Shown here: piece after piece, positions 24,603-38,000 of the stretch
Layout of the letters: each line of letters begins with the position of its first letter
Numbering within the stretch: position 1 is the stretch's first letter
DNA from: Archivesica marissinica
Taxonomy: Eukaryota > Mollusca > Bivalvia > Venerida > Vesicomyidae
Length of the DNA stretch: 64,000 nt
Direction of reading: 5' to 3'
Assembly: GCA_014843695.1 (NCBI GenBank)
Contig: CM026403.1
Location: 44,795,516-44,859,515, forward strand
Translations under genes and position numbers: made by a program
Notes under the pieces: model-generated
Databases searched by the model: none
What the model saw: the letters and a program-made list of their open reading frames with translations, nothing else
What the model was told of the DNA's origin: nothing

Positions 24603-26844
24603 ATTTAAAATAGAAACATAGATACACAGATAACAAGTGTTTACTTGTAGTTTCACGGTTATGATGTTTATCAGAATTATAATGTACCGTTTTTCAAACG
24701 TTACGAGGGCTTAGATTCAGACGATTTGTCTATTTATGAGTCTGCTTCAGAAATGTTTGTTAAATAACCATTATCTTTCAGGTTATTGGCACGGAGTTGT
24801 GATATCGAGATATCGATGTATAAAATTATTGACATACATGTATATGGTTAGTGATAAGTCATCATAATTGTTCGTGTACGCGGTAATAATCGACACCAAC
24901 TAATGTTCAGGTGTTGGCCTAAGACGCAATTTGAAGGGAAAGCTCGATGAGGCTTGTGTACATAAAGATGTTTCCAATATGGTTATTGGGCGAAATGTAT
25001 CACACATGGTATCTTCAAGGGCACTCTGATAAACAAGTGAAATTGTTCAATGAATATTGTATTACCAGGGGATTATAGCAAATACGTGTATTTTCAATTC
25101 ACATTGCAATGTATTTACAATCTTCGAGAGACAATGGAACATCAGACAATGTAATTTCGGAAGAACATGGCATCACACTATCAATGATTTCAAAGTCTGA
25201 TCTAGAAAGCATGTAAGAAATACTTTCGAATTCAAAACCCACTGTGAAAAATTAACATTTAATTCTACAGATGTTATCGATTTGAGAGATTTGAACATGA
25301 TCATGATTCAGTGTAGTCCTATTGTTCCCACTTATATACAATTAGGTAAAATCGGGTGTGGGACGGATAGACATGCAAACAGACAGAATGTGTTTAACAG
25401 TGTTTACGATAAAATACAAATGTACAATCAAACGGACGGACGGACGGACACGCAGACAGACAGCAACTATATATATACATACCATGAACCTGTAACCACC
25501 AACAACAATACTTTGTCCACCGCGTTTGTTGCGGACAAACTCAATTTGAACTTGTGCATTCGCCATAACTTTAAGTATATGACATATAATTATGTATACT
25601 GGACAACAGCAAGTGGGAATAAAAGGATTAAACCCATGATTCGTTATGCCGGGGTTTAGAGATTCGGTGAAGTGATTGGTTACGTTGTTGTAATTAAGAC
25701 AAAGAACTCTGTTTTGTTCATTAATGAAAGCAATGGTAACGTGCATATACCGGGTATAGTTCAAAGTATTTATAGCCAAGGGGAGACCACTACTTGTCCG
25801 GTAAAATGTCTCATATATATTTAATGTTTCTCGTATGACCTCGAGCTAAGACACATATTTGTTTGTCAGTTTATAGGTCTGGTATTAAATGTTCCTGTGA
25901 ACAGGTGGAAAAGTTAGCTAAATTTATCAGAGCTATAGCATGTCTTATATCAGTTAAAATCCTATCAGATTGAAAGTTAATTGATAGCCAGTGGTGCTAC
26001 CACTGCAGTAAATACTAAGGCATCTTAGATGTGTGAAACGGCATTGGAGAAGTGACTTAGCCAAAGATGGTTACACAGACGATTTATAAATTGTTTATGA
26101 TTAACAGTACATTTATAAGATGTCATTATTGTGGAGAGAATTTCGAATTTGAATAACATCGACTACTAACATTTGTATTTGTTCTATCGCAAATATTGCC
26201 CATTGCAAACAGAGTTTGAGTTTTGTATGTGTTGTAGTTAAGACTTTCAAGTTCTGTGCGTTACGTTAGTATAGCTCAGAACGCATGTCTTAACAATACT
26301 TGGCATAACATTGTGTGTGCAAATTATTGGTGCATATAAAGATGATCACATGACTGTGAGTGCGTGCTTTGTCATGTGATATGGTTCGATTGATCGTCAG
26401 TTCTACGTTTGGCTTGGATCGTTTCGCAAGCGATTTCGCTATTCAAAATGGTTTCGGGAATGAGATCTATGAACGGGTTTCCATATTGATTTAAATGTTA
26501 AAATCAAATTGAATTCAGATTCGCTATCGTTATGCTTACCATGCAGTATATCTTAAAACCAAGTACGAATATGTTATCGTTTGGAAAATATTATTTGAAT
26601 CTACAATCAAAGATATGTTGTTAGTAAAATATGAGATTTCCCTGAAGTACATTGGATACAGTTTTCCATTGTTAGTAAAATATATGAAACATCCCTGAGG
26701 TACATTGGATACAGTTTTCCAGAGTTTTTTTTACATTATCATTAATGATTTTCAACCTCTGGGTTTTTACCCTGGTCCCGTGTATCTCGGTCTGCGCCGA
26801 GTCTATGTTTCATGTATTAGACTATATGTACGTAGTACAGTCAA

Positions 26845-26925
26845 AGAAGTATTGCCCATTGCATCGCAAGTCTTGCCCATTGCATCGCAAGTCTTGACCA
26901 TTGCATCGCAAGTCTTGCCCATTGC
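26845..26925. repeat. 21-bp tandem repeat, about 4 copies
   Basis: The unit is 'gcccattgcatcgcaagtct'. Confidence 0.85.
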
Positions 26926-26964
26926 AAACAGAGTTTGAGTTTTGTATGTGGTGTAGTTAAGACA

Positions 26965-27160
26965 GTTACACTATATACATATACACATATTTAAGATAAT
27001 ACACGTACACATATTTAAGATAATACACGTACACATATTTAAGATAATACACGTACACATATTTAAGATAATACACATATTTAAGATAATACACATATTT
27101 AAGATAATACACGTACACATATTTAAGATAATACACATACACATATTTAAGATAATGCCC
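26965..27160. repeat. About 24-bp tandem repeat, about 9 copies
   Basis: The unit is 'acacatatttaagataatac' with a variable 'acgt' spacer. It is rich in A/T and produces meaningless open frames. Confidence 0.88.
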
Positions 27161-28223
27161 TCATGTACAATAGTAGAACAACATCTTGATGGCAAATTTC
27201 CATTTCTGTAGATATATGGGGGAGATCTGGTCCGGGATGGGGGTCGGGGGCTTGGACTGTGTTCTCCTTTATTGCGTCCTAGTTCCACGCAGCGTGCCTG
27301 TGATTCCGAAGTAAGTTGGTCATTTTTATACTTAGAAGTATAGAACAACAGTTGACACATTGGCAGTATTAGGTCGTATTCTAGGTCGCATACGGATTTC
27401 TATGGGGGGGGGGTAGTACAAGATACAGTAAACACTCCAATACCAGAAGCATCATGCCGGTGTATAAAACCGATATATGAAACGTCGACTTATAGACCAG
27501 ACCCATCGGGTGATGTCTTTAATTTCAATTATCCTTCCATTTCTTAAAGTTTGTATCATATGTTGTAGTTTTAATCTATAATTTCTTATTTTGTGTATCT
27601 AATGTACAATTCATATTTTAAGTAGGTTCCTCGTCAGTTTATGTGTACTATTTAAAACATGTAAAAATCGATATTATATAATTTTGTCCGTACTTTTATC
27701 ACATGCTTTAACCCTTGTATTGTACATTTTGTAATATTTTGATTTTATTTGTTATATGTGTGTTATGTTGCATGTTTATGGAAAGCGCTTTTGAACGTGT
27801 AATTGTTATATGATAAGGGCGCTCAATAAGAATGGTATAATAATAATAATAATAATAATAATCCGAAAGCTTATTATTATAAATATGTCATACTCTGGCT
27901 TTACCCAGTTAATGCGGAACATGAATCCTCTTAGGATAATCCTGGACCAGGATCACCTCCGATGCCCCTACTTCCACCAAATTTCATGAACATCCACCCA
28001 TAACTGTTAGCGAAATCCTGCTAACAGATGAACGGAGCAGTCCGTGACGGAGGTAAACACTCGGTGATTTCATAATATAATGCGACAAGCTGTTACCGCC
28101 CGGCTCCGATAAACGTTCCTTCATCCGCCTATTCAATCGTAGTTAGTGCTGTATACAAGAATCAATGCCTCATTATTAACAAAATAATTCCTGGATTTTC
28201 ATCCAAACTGTTACATGTATTTA

Positions 28224-28519
28224 TATGTGTGTGTGTGTTTTACGTTTATTTATCGTCGCTACCGGTTGCCCATATGAGCGACGCCTCCTGAAGAGATTAG
28301 TCATTTTAGATTTTTGGAGGATAGTGCAATGATACAGACATAGACCCATTCCAGAGCCTCCTCTGGTTCTTTAACGTGCACGGTGTAAAGCACCGACACG
28401 AGACCTCGGTTTAACGTCCCATCTGAAATACTGTTAACGGGGGATTCAGACGGGGGATCGAACTGCGATCCCTGGATTACCAGTCCAGCGTGTTACCACT
28501 GGACTACCAATCCGTCTGT
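28224..28519 (-). mobile_element. SINE family A, minus orientation, full length
   Basis: It runs from the tail ('tttatttatcgtcgctaccg') to the head ('taccactggactaccaatcc'). It lies about 320 bases upstream of the P4HA-like start codon. Confidence 0.85.
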
Positions 28520-28837
28520 ATTTATCTCTCATACTTCGCTAGTCTTTATAAATCATTCTTTCTATACTTTCAAACGGATCGAAAAATGATTACATTATAC
28601 TCTAAATTTGAGTAATAGGAAAGAGTTTGGCACATATCGAAATGTCCATATTGGGTGAAAATCTAGGTATTTTATATGTTTGGCCTCGACTTGTCATCTC
28701 AATTGTCCACGTTGATACGTACGTGTAACCTGGTACAATACATTCAAAAAATAATAACTTAGCATGTGTTAATGTTTGCCGCATATATCAAGCTAATAAT
28801 ATTACACTAACGTGCGTAAGTGAAACATTAAATCAAA

Positions 28838-29028
28838 ATGAACATTTCAAAACTGGTGGTAGTGTATTTGACCAGCTTGTGGGTAGACTACAGTGCGTGT
28901 AAATTCTATACATCGTCATTCGAGATTTCACAATTTTTAGACACCGAAAAGAACATACTCAATAGCTTAAATGGATTTTTCGACAGACAACAGAAACAAG
29001 GAATAACAATCGATCCCAACGTACGAGA
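28838..29028 (+). CDS. P4HA-like: P4HA-like exon 1: signal peptide and start of P4Ha_N
   Basis: Residues 1-63 plus two bases. The N-terminus MNISKLVVVYLTSLW is followed by a Cys-containing cleavage region, then FYTSSFEISQFLDTEKNIL, typical of the mature N-terminus of the family. The donor is GA|GTAAGT. Confidence 0.85.
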
Positions 29029-32000
29029 GTAAGTGAATATTGAATATCCTTTCACAAAAGTACGTACAACTTTGTTTTAAAAGGACATTATCCTCGAAAT
29101 ACTAAAGTTAAAGCGACACTACATCGCAAAATAGCAAAACTAATGCAGTTAACTTATAAAGAACATTGCGACAACAAATTATTTCAATAATTCGAAAACC
29201 CACGCACTTTCAACCAATAAACAGTGTGTTTGCAGTCTACGCACTCTCAACAGTGAATGTAGGATTTCATATAGCGGTCAACCGCGCCCCTGAATTGTCG
29301 TTTGTCTATTATTGAAGTATATGTTATGCATGCTACTGTCGTTTAGAGATTTGTCACAAAATGGATACAATGTTTAAATGTGAGATGCAGCGGTAAATCT
29401 GTAATATACATCTTGTTATTCAGGATGCACGCGTTGCATTACTCATGCATGTTGACTATTGCATTACTCATGCATGTTGACTATTGCATTACTCATGCAT
29501 GTTGACTATTGCATTACTCATGCATGTTGACTATTGCATTACTCATGCATGTTGACTATTGCATTACTCATGCATGTTGACTATTGCATTACTCATGCAT
29601 GTTGACTATTGCATTACTCATGCATGTTGACTATTGCATACTATGCATACTCATGCATGTTGACTATTGCATTACTCATGCATGTTGACTATTGCATTAC
29701 TTTGCTATGTTATTAATTAAATGAAAGAACCACCGACCTTTCACAATCTTCCTCAAATGAAAGAACCACCGACCTTTCACAATCTTCCTCAAATGAAAGA
29801 ACCACCGACCTTTCACAATCTTCCTCAAATGAAAGAACCACCGACCTTTCACAATCTTCCTCAAATGAAAGAACCACCGACCTTTCACAATCTTCCTCAA
29901 ATGAAAGAACCACCGACCTTTCACAATCTTCCTCAAATGAAAGAACCACCGACCTTTCACAATCTTCCTCAAATGAAAGAACCACCGACCTTTCACAATC
30001 TTCCTCAAATGAAAGAACCACCGACCTTTCACAATCTTCCTCAAATGAAAGAACCACCGACACCCAGTGGAATTGGAATCTACAAGTGGTGATGAGCATT
30101 TGATTTGTTGTCAACGAGTCACTGAGGCTAGCCTGGGAACAGGCGTCGATATATTTTGCCTGGTCAGTCAAATAAATATATATTAACACCGAGACTATTA
30201 ACTGAAAAATCAACAGTAACCATAATGCTCTCACTAGATCCCTCTCTATCTCTGTCTCTGTCTGGGAAGTCAAACGATGCCTTATAGCATTAGCAAAAAC
30301 CACACTGAGCCAGTCATTACTGCCTGGTCAGCATCTTAAAATGTCAATCTATTGTGCAATTGCAGTATGCAATTTTTAATTGTAAAACATCTACTGAACG
30401 ATTTCGTAACACATACTGTTTGAACCAAATACACACTGCGAATTTATATATATATATATCCAATGATGCAAATAGTCAGCACAAACCCAAAACAGAGTGC
30501 TCAGTGGTGTTCCAGAGCACAAACCCAAAACAGAGTGCTCAGTGGTGTTCCAGAGCACAAACCCAAAACAGAGTGCTCAATGGTGTTCCAGAGCACAAAC
30601 CCAAAACAGAGTGCTCAATGGTGTTCCAGAGCACAAACCCAAAACAGAGTACTCAATGGTGTTCCAGAGCACAAACCCAAAACAGAGTGCTCAATGGTGT
30701 TCCAGAGCACACACCCAAAACAGAGTGCTCAATGGTGTTCCAGAGCACAAACCCAAAACAGAGTGCTCAATTGTGTTCCAGAGCACACACCCAAAACAGA
30801 GTGCTCAATGGTGTTCCAGAGCACAAACCCAAAACAGAGTGCTCAATGGTGTTCCAGAGCAAATATATATGTTGGTGAATGATGAATCAACACATAAAAG
30901 GGTTATATGGTCGCTTTACTGATCAGTTTCATACTTGCTTATGCAAGCAATCTTCGGAAGCGATTTAGTACTATATATATAATATAGATAGAGAGGTCGA
31001 TTTATTTATTTATAGAGGGTGACCTAATTAGTTCTGAACTAATCCACCTAAATAGCCTGATTAATTATCCAACTATACAATTAATAACCAGAGTCATCAA
31101 CAATTCTAAATCTCAACCATTCCTAATCGATAATATACATGTATGTTGTTGCAGAACCACATCACTACGCTATACATGTAGTTACATTTGTAACGTTATG
31201 CATAGTGCATATATGGTATAAAGATGAATACTCTTGTGTGTGTGTTTTAAGTTTATTTATCGTCGCTAACGGTTGCCCATATGAGTGACGCCTCCTGAAG
31301 AGATTAGTCATTTTAGATTTTGGAGGATAGTGCAATGATACAGACAGATACCCATTCTTGAGTCTCCTCTGGTTCTTTTACGTGCACGGTGTAAAGCACC
31401 GACACGAGATATCGGTTTAAAGTCCCATGTGAAAGACTGTTAATTTTATTAGGGTCAGACGAGGGTATCGAACCTGCGACCCCTGGATTACCAGTACAGC
31501 GTGTTACCACTGGACTACAGATCCGTCTGTATGTATACTCTTATTACAGATTTGTTACTTATGCGATGAAGCAAGCCAATGAGACGACAGAGAAGTTGAG
31601 AGCAGAAGAAAATCCCATTTCGGTGTTCTACGTGATCTCTCGGGCCGTTGATAAGTGGAGCGAATTGTCCAAGAATCTCTCATGCGACGATGCGATAGAA
31701 AAATGTCCAATCTTGACCGGTGCTGATGGTCAGTTTCAGGCATTAATTGTCGGCGAATAAACCACGGATTGGAGTTCTGATGCATATGAATTAACCACTT
31801 AGGCCTATGACCTACGACACATAGTGGTTTATCCGCCGATAAACAAGAGCAAGATAAATAATATTTCCATTCTAACAGGACCCAATATAATGCTATACAT
31901 TGTACATGTATGTGTATCCTTGTCAGTTATTTGGCTGACTATTTCCTGTATGGCTCGTTTTTAATTGCAATGTAAATTGTTATAAGTTGTTGATACTAAT

Positions 32001-35000
32001 TTTACGTCCATAAATAAGTTGTTTACAGGGAGAGCAACATTCAATAGCCGTGGACCATGGTTTATTGCAGATTAACGATAGAATTGTTCTTTGCTTATAG
32101 GAAAACATATCAAGTCATGTTAGAATTATAAATACTATTTTTTTATACAAATTTATTTTAGCTCGATTGCGAAACAAGTTATTTCAACTTATATAAATCA
32201 CTCTCGAGTTCTCATTCCTGATGGAATCCATCGCCACGAGGGAGAGCGAAGAGGCAACGTGGAATTTAAATGCCTTGCTTAAGGGCACAATCGTAACGGC
32301 TCCAGTGGGCTCGAACTCCGGACCTTTCGCACCTGAAACGAACGCGCATCCACTGCGCTATCACGACTTCCATAACTACTATTGGATCGTGATATAGTAG
32401 ACTATGAGAAAAAGAATCACCTGCTATTTTGTTTGAGTTTTTGAATGTTTCAGTTTAAACGTTTTGATATTTGCCTCTAATGGTGTGTGGGTAAGGTAAT
32501 GTAAAACTGGTTTGGAGGCCAGTGCACCTTGTTAGCGTTCTAAGCTACATGGATATTTGAGGAGACCAGTGCACCTTGTTAGCGTTCTAAGCTACATGGA
32601 TATTTGAGGAGACTAGTGCACCTTGTCAGCGTTCTAAGCTACATGGATATTTGAGGAGACCAGTGCACCTTGTCAGCTTTCTAAGCTACATGGATATTTG
32701 AGCAGACCAGTGCACCTTGTCAGCTTTCTAAGCTACATGGATATTTGAGGAGACCAGTGCACCTTGTCAGCTTTCTAAGCTACATGGATATTTGAGCAGA
32801 CCAGTGCACCTTGTCAGCTTTCTAAGCTACATGGATATTTGAGGTATAAACGTTTTGATATTTGCCTCTAATGGTGTGTGGGTAAGGTAATGTAAAACTG
32901 GTTTGGTGTTTTATTTCTTATGACGACTTCAAAAAGCCTGTGGTATCGTTATTTTGTGGTATATTGTGGTATCGTTATTTTGTGGTATATTGTGGTATCG
33001 TTATTTTGTGGTATATTGTGGTATCGTTATTTTCCCCACACCGCTGTACATTCGAATCCCACTTGGTGTGTCGAATTCTTCCATGTGAGCAAGCTATCCA
33101 GCTGGCTTGTGGAAGGTCGGTGGTGATACCCATGTACCTGATCCATGCCTGAAGTACTGCTCGGAGGGGCACCATGGTCTTCATCCACGAATAACAGTTG
33201 GACAGGCGCCATTTGACCTAAAATGTTGATGCGAATTTATATCTAAAATCTAAGCAAACAAAACACATTAAAGAATGAAGTTTCAAAAATATAGAAACAA
33301 GTTTAGAAAATAAAACCTTTAGCATGCACGAGAGCCTGATCACACAATATGCTACTGTGTCATAGCAAACTACTAATTGGCTTTTTCAGTTATAAATGTG
33401 GACAAAAGGCGGCAGAAATCTGAGTGGCCTACCGAACTCGAACTGAAAGCAGCTGCACGCGCCATTGTAAATGTCTGGAACGTGTATGACCTTGACATTG
33501 AACAGATAATCAACGGAACGCTAGACCAGGTATCAGAGCGCCCTCTGTCCGCAGACGAAATATTCTTCGTTGCCAATGCTGCACGCGATGGTGGGATGAC
33601 ATACGAGGCTGTCACGTGGTTTGAGTATCTGCTGCAAAGACTTGAGAGTTTTCAGTCTCATACATTCAAAACGTCATCCTTGTATAAGAGATTGGCATCA
33701 AGCTACCGAGAGGTACAGTATTTATCGCTACCCCACCCACAACACACGCAACATCCCATCTTAGAGTATATCTAAATATTAAAACGGTATAGTATCTAAG
33801 TGCGTAAACCGGGTAATATACATTTTGTGATAAATTCAACTGCTAGGGGAGGTAATACATTTTGTGATAAATTCAACTGCCAGGGGAGGTAATACATGTT
33901 GTGATAAATTCAACTGCCAGGGGGAGGTAATACATTTTGTGATAAATTCAACTGCCAGGGGAGGTAATAGAAAAACCATCGATCTCGTTCATTACAAGCT
34001 AGATGTCGCTCATACTGAGCTGTTTTAAACCCTATAACACACCGGAACTCACTATGTTTTCTTTTACGAGTAGTAGGGGTGTATGGGTTAGGGCTGGGTG
34101 ACGGCGTCTACAGTACATGTTGGTAGTTTGCTTTGTACTGACACCTACCTTTGGTATGTAAATAACGATGCAAGCCTGGTGTAAGACAGGTTACATGTAT
34201 ACGCTGTACATTAATGTTTATTTCATTTGGTTTAAACTTATGCTCTCCCATATGGTTTACCGGCGGCGAGGGTAAATACACTGAATCATCGGTTTAAACT
34301 TTAAACATATTTATTCGACATTATATACTAGAGGACATAGAAAACGCAAACCTGCATTATATGATTATTATTATTACATGAAAACGAAATACGAAGGATT
34401 CCATCAAAGATATATCACATCTTTATTACAAAACACAAACTGAACAACTAAATATATTCCAAAATGTTTAAAACTATGTATTTATATAGTTATTGTTTTT
34501 CCTGTAAAACACACTTATTCGAAGTGTGAGTTTTCTATGTCCTCTAGTATATAACATAATTTACTACGAATAATGATGTACACAATAAATACAAGTGGAT
34601 TGAAATGAAAGCTAAAAGCTCATTGGATTTCTCTCCATTTACATTAGAACGACAACTACAAAACCTAGCAGTTCGTTGTTTCGTATCTGTGGAACTTTAT
34701 AGCTACTCAGCCTGGGAACATATTTTACCTTGTCCGTTATACATATATATATTTAACACAAATACTGTTAATTGGACCATTTCGATATTTTGATATCGTT
34801 TTGCCAGAAGCCAAAAAAACTGCAAAATCGACAAGCTGGGACCCATGCTAAAAGTTACTAACTGAAACACACGTTGTGTTCGATCAATATACACGTACCA
34901 CTGCTTTTGGAATTGATATATAACTCTAGTATTAATTGTGTTTTCAGTTTGGAATGTCATCGAAAGCCATCCGGTTGCTACAACAGTATTCCGAACACGG

Positions 35001-38000
35001 TAAGTTATCCACAGTACTGCTAGGCGATGATGATGATTGAGCTTATTTACCTTCGCCTCCGGCGAACCATATGGGCGAGTGACTGCTAGGCTACTACGCC
35101 TATGATGTATATAGAACATATTCTAGCTCAGTTGAGAAATAAACTCTTACCACTTTAGATTAATTTTGTCTCGATACCTCCTACCTGGTGAATTCCATCA
35201 CCACTAGGAAGAGAGAAGTTACAATGTGGATTCGAGTGGCTTGTCTAAAGACACCCATCATCATAGTTATACTAGGATTAAACTCATGCGAACATATTGG
35301 TTACAAGCGGACACCGCATCCATTACACCGCGGATAATAATGATAATAGTAATAATAATAAAGACTTTATTTAACGAGAGAACGCATTTGAACAATTAAG
35401 TCAATCTACCATGAGGCCCTCAACAAATTAAAACATGAAATAGCATAATGAAACATGTAAACAGTAACCAGTAACACTTTCATAGGAAATAAGATATAAG
35501 CTGCAAGAACTAATACTTATCTTCATGTATAATTGTATATTATCAGTTTATTAGGTTATTGGTCTGTTCTTTGCACCACCGGCTATATAAAGCTTTGAAG
35601 TGTGGAACAGAGTGTGCCGTTTTGATGTGATAAGGGAGGGAATTCCACCAGTGTGACCCTGAATGATCCATCATTATCTATTTATTTGTCTGTGTGGTTC
35701 TGGGGTATACAATTATATCATTTCAACATGTAATAATTGGGGTATATTCTAGAGCGGAAGAACGAGATTGGTGGGCCAAAAAAGGAGAAGGGTGCATTTT
35801 AATCCGCGAGGGGGTAGGGTGCATTTTGATCCGCGAGGGGGTAGGGGTATTTTGATCAGCGAGGGGGTATGCTGTATTTTGATATGCGAGGGAGTAGGGT
35901 GCATTTTGATCCGCGAGGGGGTAGGGTGCATTTTGATCCGCGATGGGGTAGGGGGTATTTTGATCAGCGAGGGGGTATGCTGTATTTTGATCTGCGAGGG
36001 AGTAGGGTGCATTTTGATCCACGAGGGAGTAGGGTGTATTTTGATCCGCGAAGGGTAGGGTACATTTTGATCCGCGTGGGAGTAGGGTGCATTTTGATCC
36101 ACGAGGGAGTAGGGTGTTTTGATCCGCGAAGGGTAGGGTACATTTTGATCCGCGTGGGAGTAGGGTGCATTTTGATCCGCGAGGGAGTAGGTGCGGGTGT
36201 TGATCCGCGAGGGGGGTAGGGTGTGGATGTTGATCCGCGAGGGGAGTAGGTGCGGATGTTGATCCGCGAGGGGAGTAAGTGCGGATGTTGATCCGCGAGG
36301 GGGGTAGGGTGCGGATGTTTATTTGGGGGGGGGGTACAGCTAATTATGCTCGAGTACAGAGGCAGTAGTGCAGTACATATTTGTGAAAAGGGCGGACGAG
36401 TTCTACTGTATATGTCTGTCCGTCAGAAGGCTCTCACCTGTTGAGGCACAGGCACAAGACACACACCTTTTGCCCTATTGTCATATAGTAAGTAATGTCT
36501 ACAGTAAACATTACTTACTATATGACCATAGTGCAAAAACAAATATTAATTGTGTGTGTATTGTGCCTATGTGTTAAGGCTTATCAAAAAATATCAAATA
36601 TTTTTTAAAACGATTAATCTTTTTTTATTATAAATAGGCAAAAGGGCGATGGTAAAGGGCAAAGGGGCTGGCTGAAAAGGGAGCATGGGTGGGTGCCCTG
36701 TCATTCCGCTCCAGAAAACAAATCCCCTATTAAATAATGTATATAATGTTCGACGGCAGTTCGGTGAATAAATTTTAGAATATTTCAACAGATGAAGGCG
36801 ACAAAGGTGTGATCCGTGACATTGCATATATGCAGAAGATCGCGGCAGATGATGAAGTAACAGAGCTTGTGCGTTTCGCTGACAATGACACATCCAAGCG
36901 TACTAAGAACATACAGCACTTTGAGAAGCTGTGCAGGTCCAGTGCACAGGTAGCTTACAAGGCAATCGTTTCTGTACTGCAGATATATGTATATACTAAT
37001 TAGTCCATCAACTGGACGGAAAGTGATAAGTCACACAATTAATACAAATACAAACGTACACATGTATATTGTATATACATGAGCTACAGAACGATCTGTA
37101 GTTCAGTGGTAATACGCTGGGCTGTTAATCCAGGGATCGCAGGTTCGATCCACCGTCTGACCCTAAAAAAATTAACAGTCTTTCAGATGGGACATTAAAC
37201 CGAGGTCTCGTGACGGTGCTGTACGCCGTGCAGGAGACTCTGGAATGGGTCTCTGTCTGTATCATTGCATTATCCTCCAACAATCTAAAATGACTAATTT
37301 CGTCAGGAGGCTCATGTAGGAAACCGGTAGCGACGATAAATAAACGTGGAGGTTAGAGAAGCCTAAGGCACAATCGTAACGGCTCCAGCGGGGCTCGAAC
37401 TCCCGGCATTTCGCACATGAATCGAACTCACTACCACTGCGCTATCACGATTTCCACATCTAATATTAATACTTGGTAACGTGTAGCCATACTAGTATAG
37501 AACAGGGAATTGATAGGAATAAAGCCATATCCTCTGCTTTATATATATATATATATGTATAAATGCATATTACCTGTACGATATGATTTCCACTTTTAGG
37601 GTAAGCCGAATGCTTCAGGTAACTTGAGATGTTCACTGATACCCCTGTACAATTGGTACGGGACTGTCAAGGTCGAGTTGCTATCCAAACGTCCGAGGAT
37701 CGAGATTATCTATGATGTATTGAGCTTCAAAGAAACGGACAGCATTATTTCGTATGGAGAAAGTTCAGTATGTCATTAATCAGTTTTAATCGAAAATGAT
37801 GCGCCAGCCAGTAACAACACTTGTCTTTGTGTGAAATATCTCCGTGGCTTAGTGGTTAAGGTTGAAACTACGCCAGGGGTTCGTTCTAATATGGCCGGTG
37901 GGTGAGCCGCCAACTAGTTAAATAATGGTTACCTATTGCCTATCTGCCTGGCGCCTGGCCTACACGGGTAGGAATCGGGAAGTTTTGATGTTAATAATAA

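Larger units (their letters stand above)
24611..28220. other. Intergenic stretch upstream of the P4HA-like gene; no gene seen
   Basis: Open frames around 25282-25779 occur on both strands, are rich in simple 'acgg/acag' repeats and show no family signature. A segment with 'cattgcaaacagagtttgag' occurs at about 26205 and again at 26920. A 'gtacattggatacagttttc' duplication is near 26645 and 26700. An (AAT)n run sits at 27838-27862. Confidence 0.4.

Noticed and set aside
25282..25779. Overlapping frames of 125 and 145 codons on opposite strands
   Set aside because: No motif is seen, simple repeats inflate the frames, and no splice context was found.
29697..30922. Long repeated frames on both strands (FFHLRKIVKGRW, KPKTECSVVFQS)
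   Set aside because: They are products of 35-bp and 38-bp minisatellites in intron 1, open in several frames at once.
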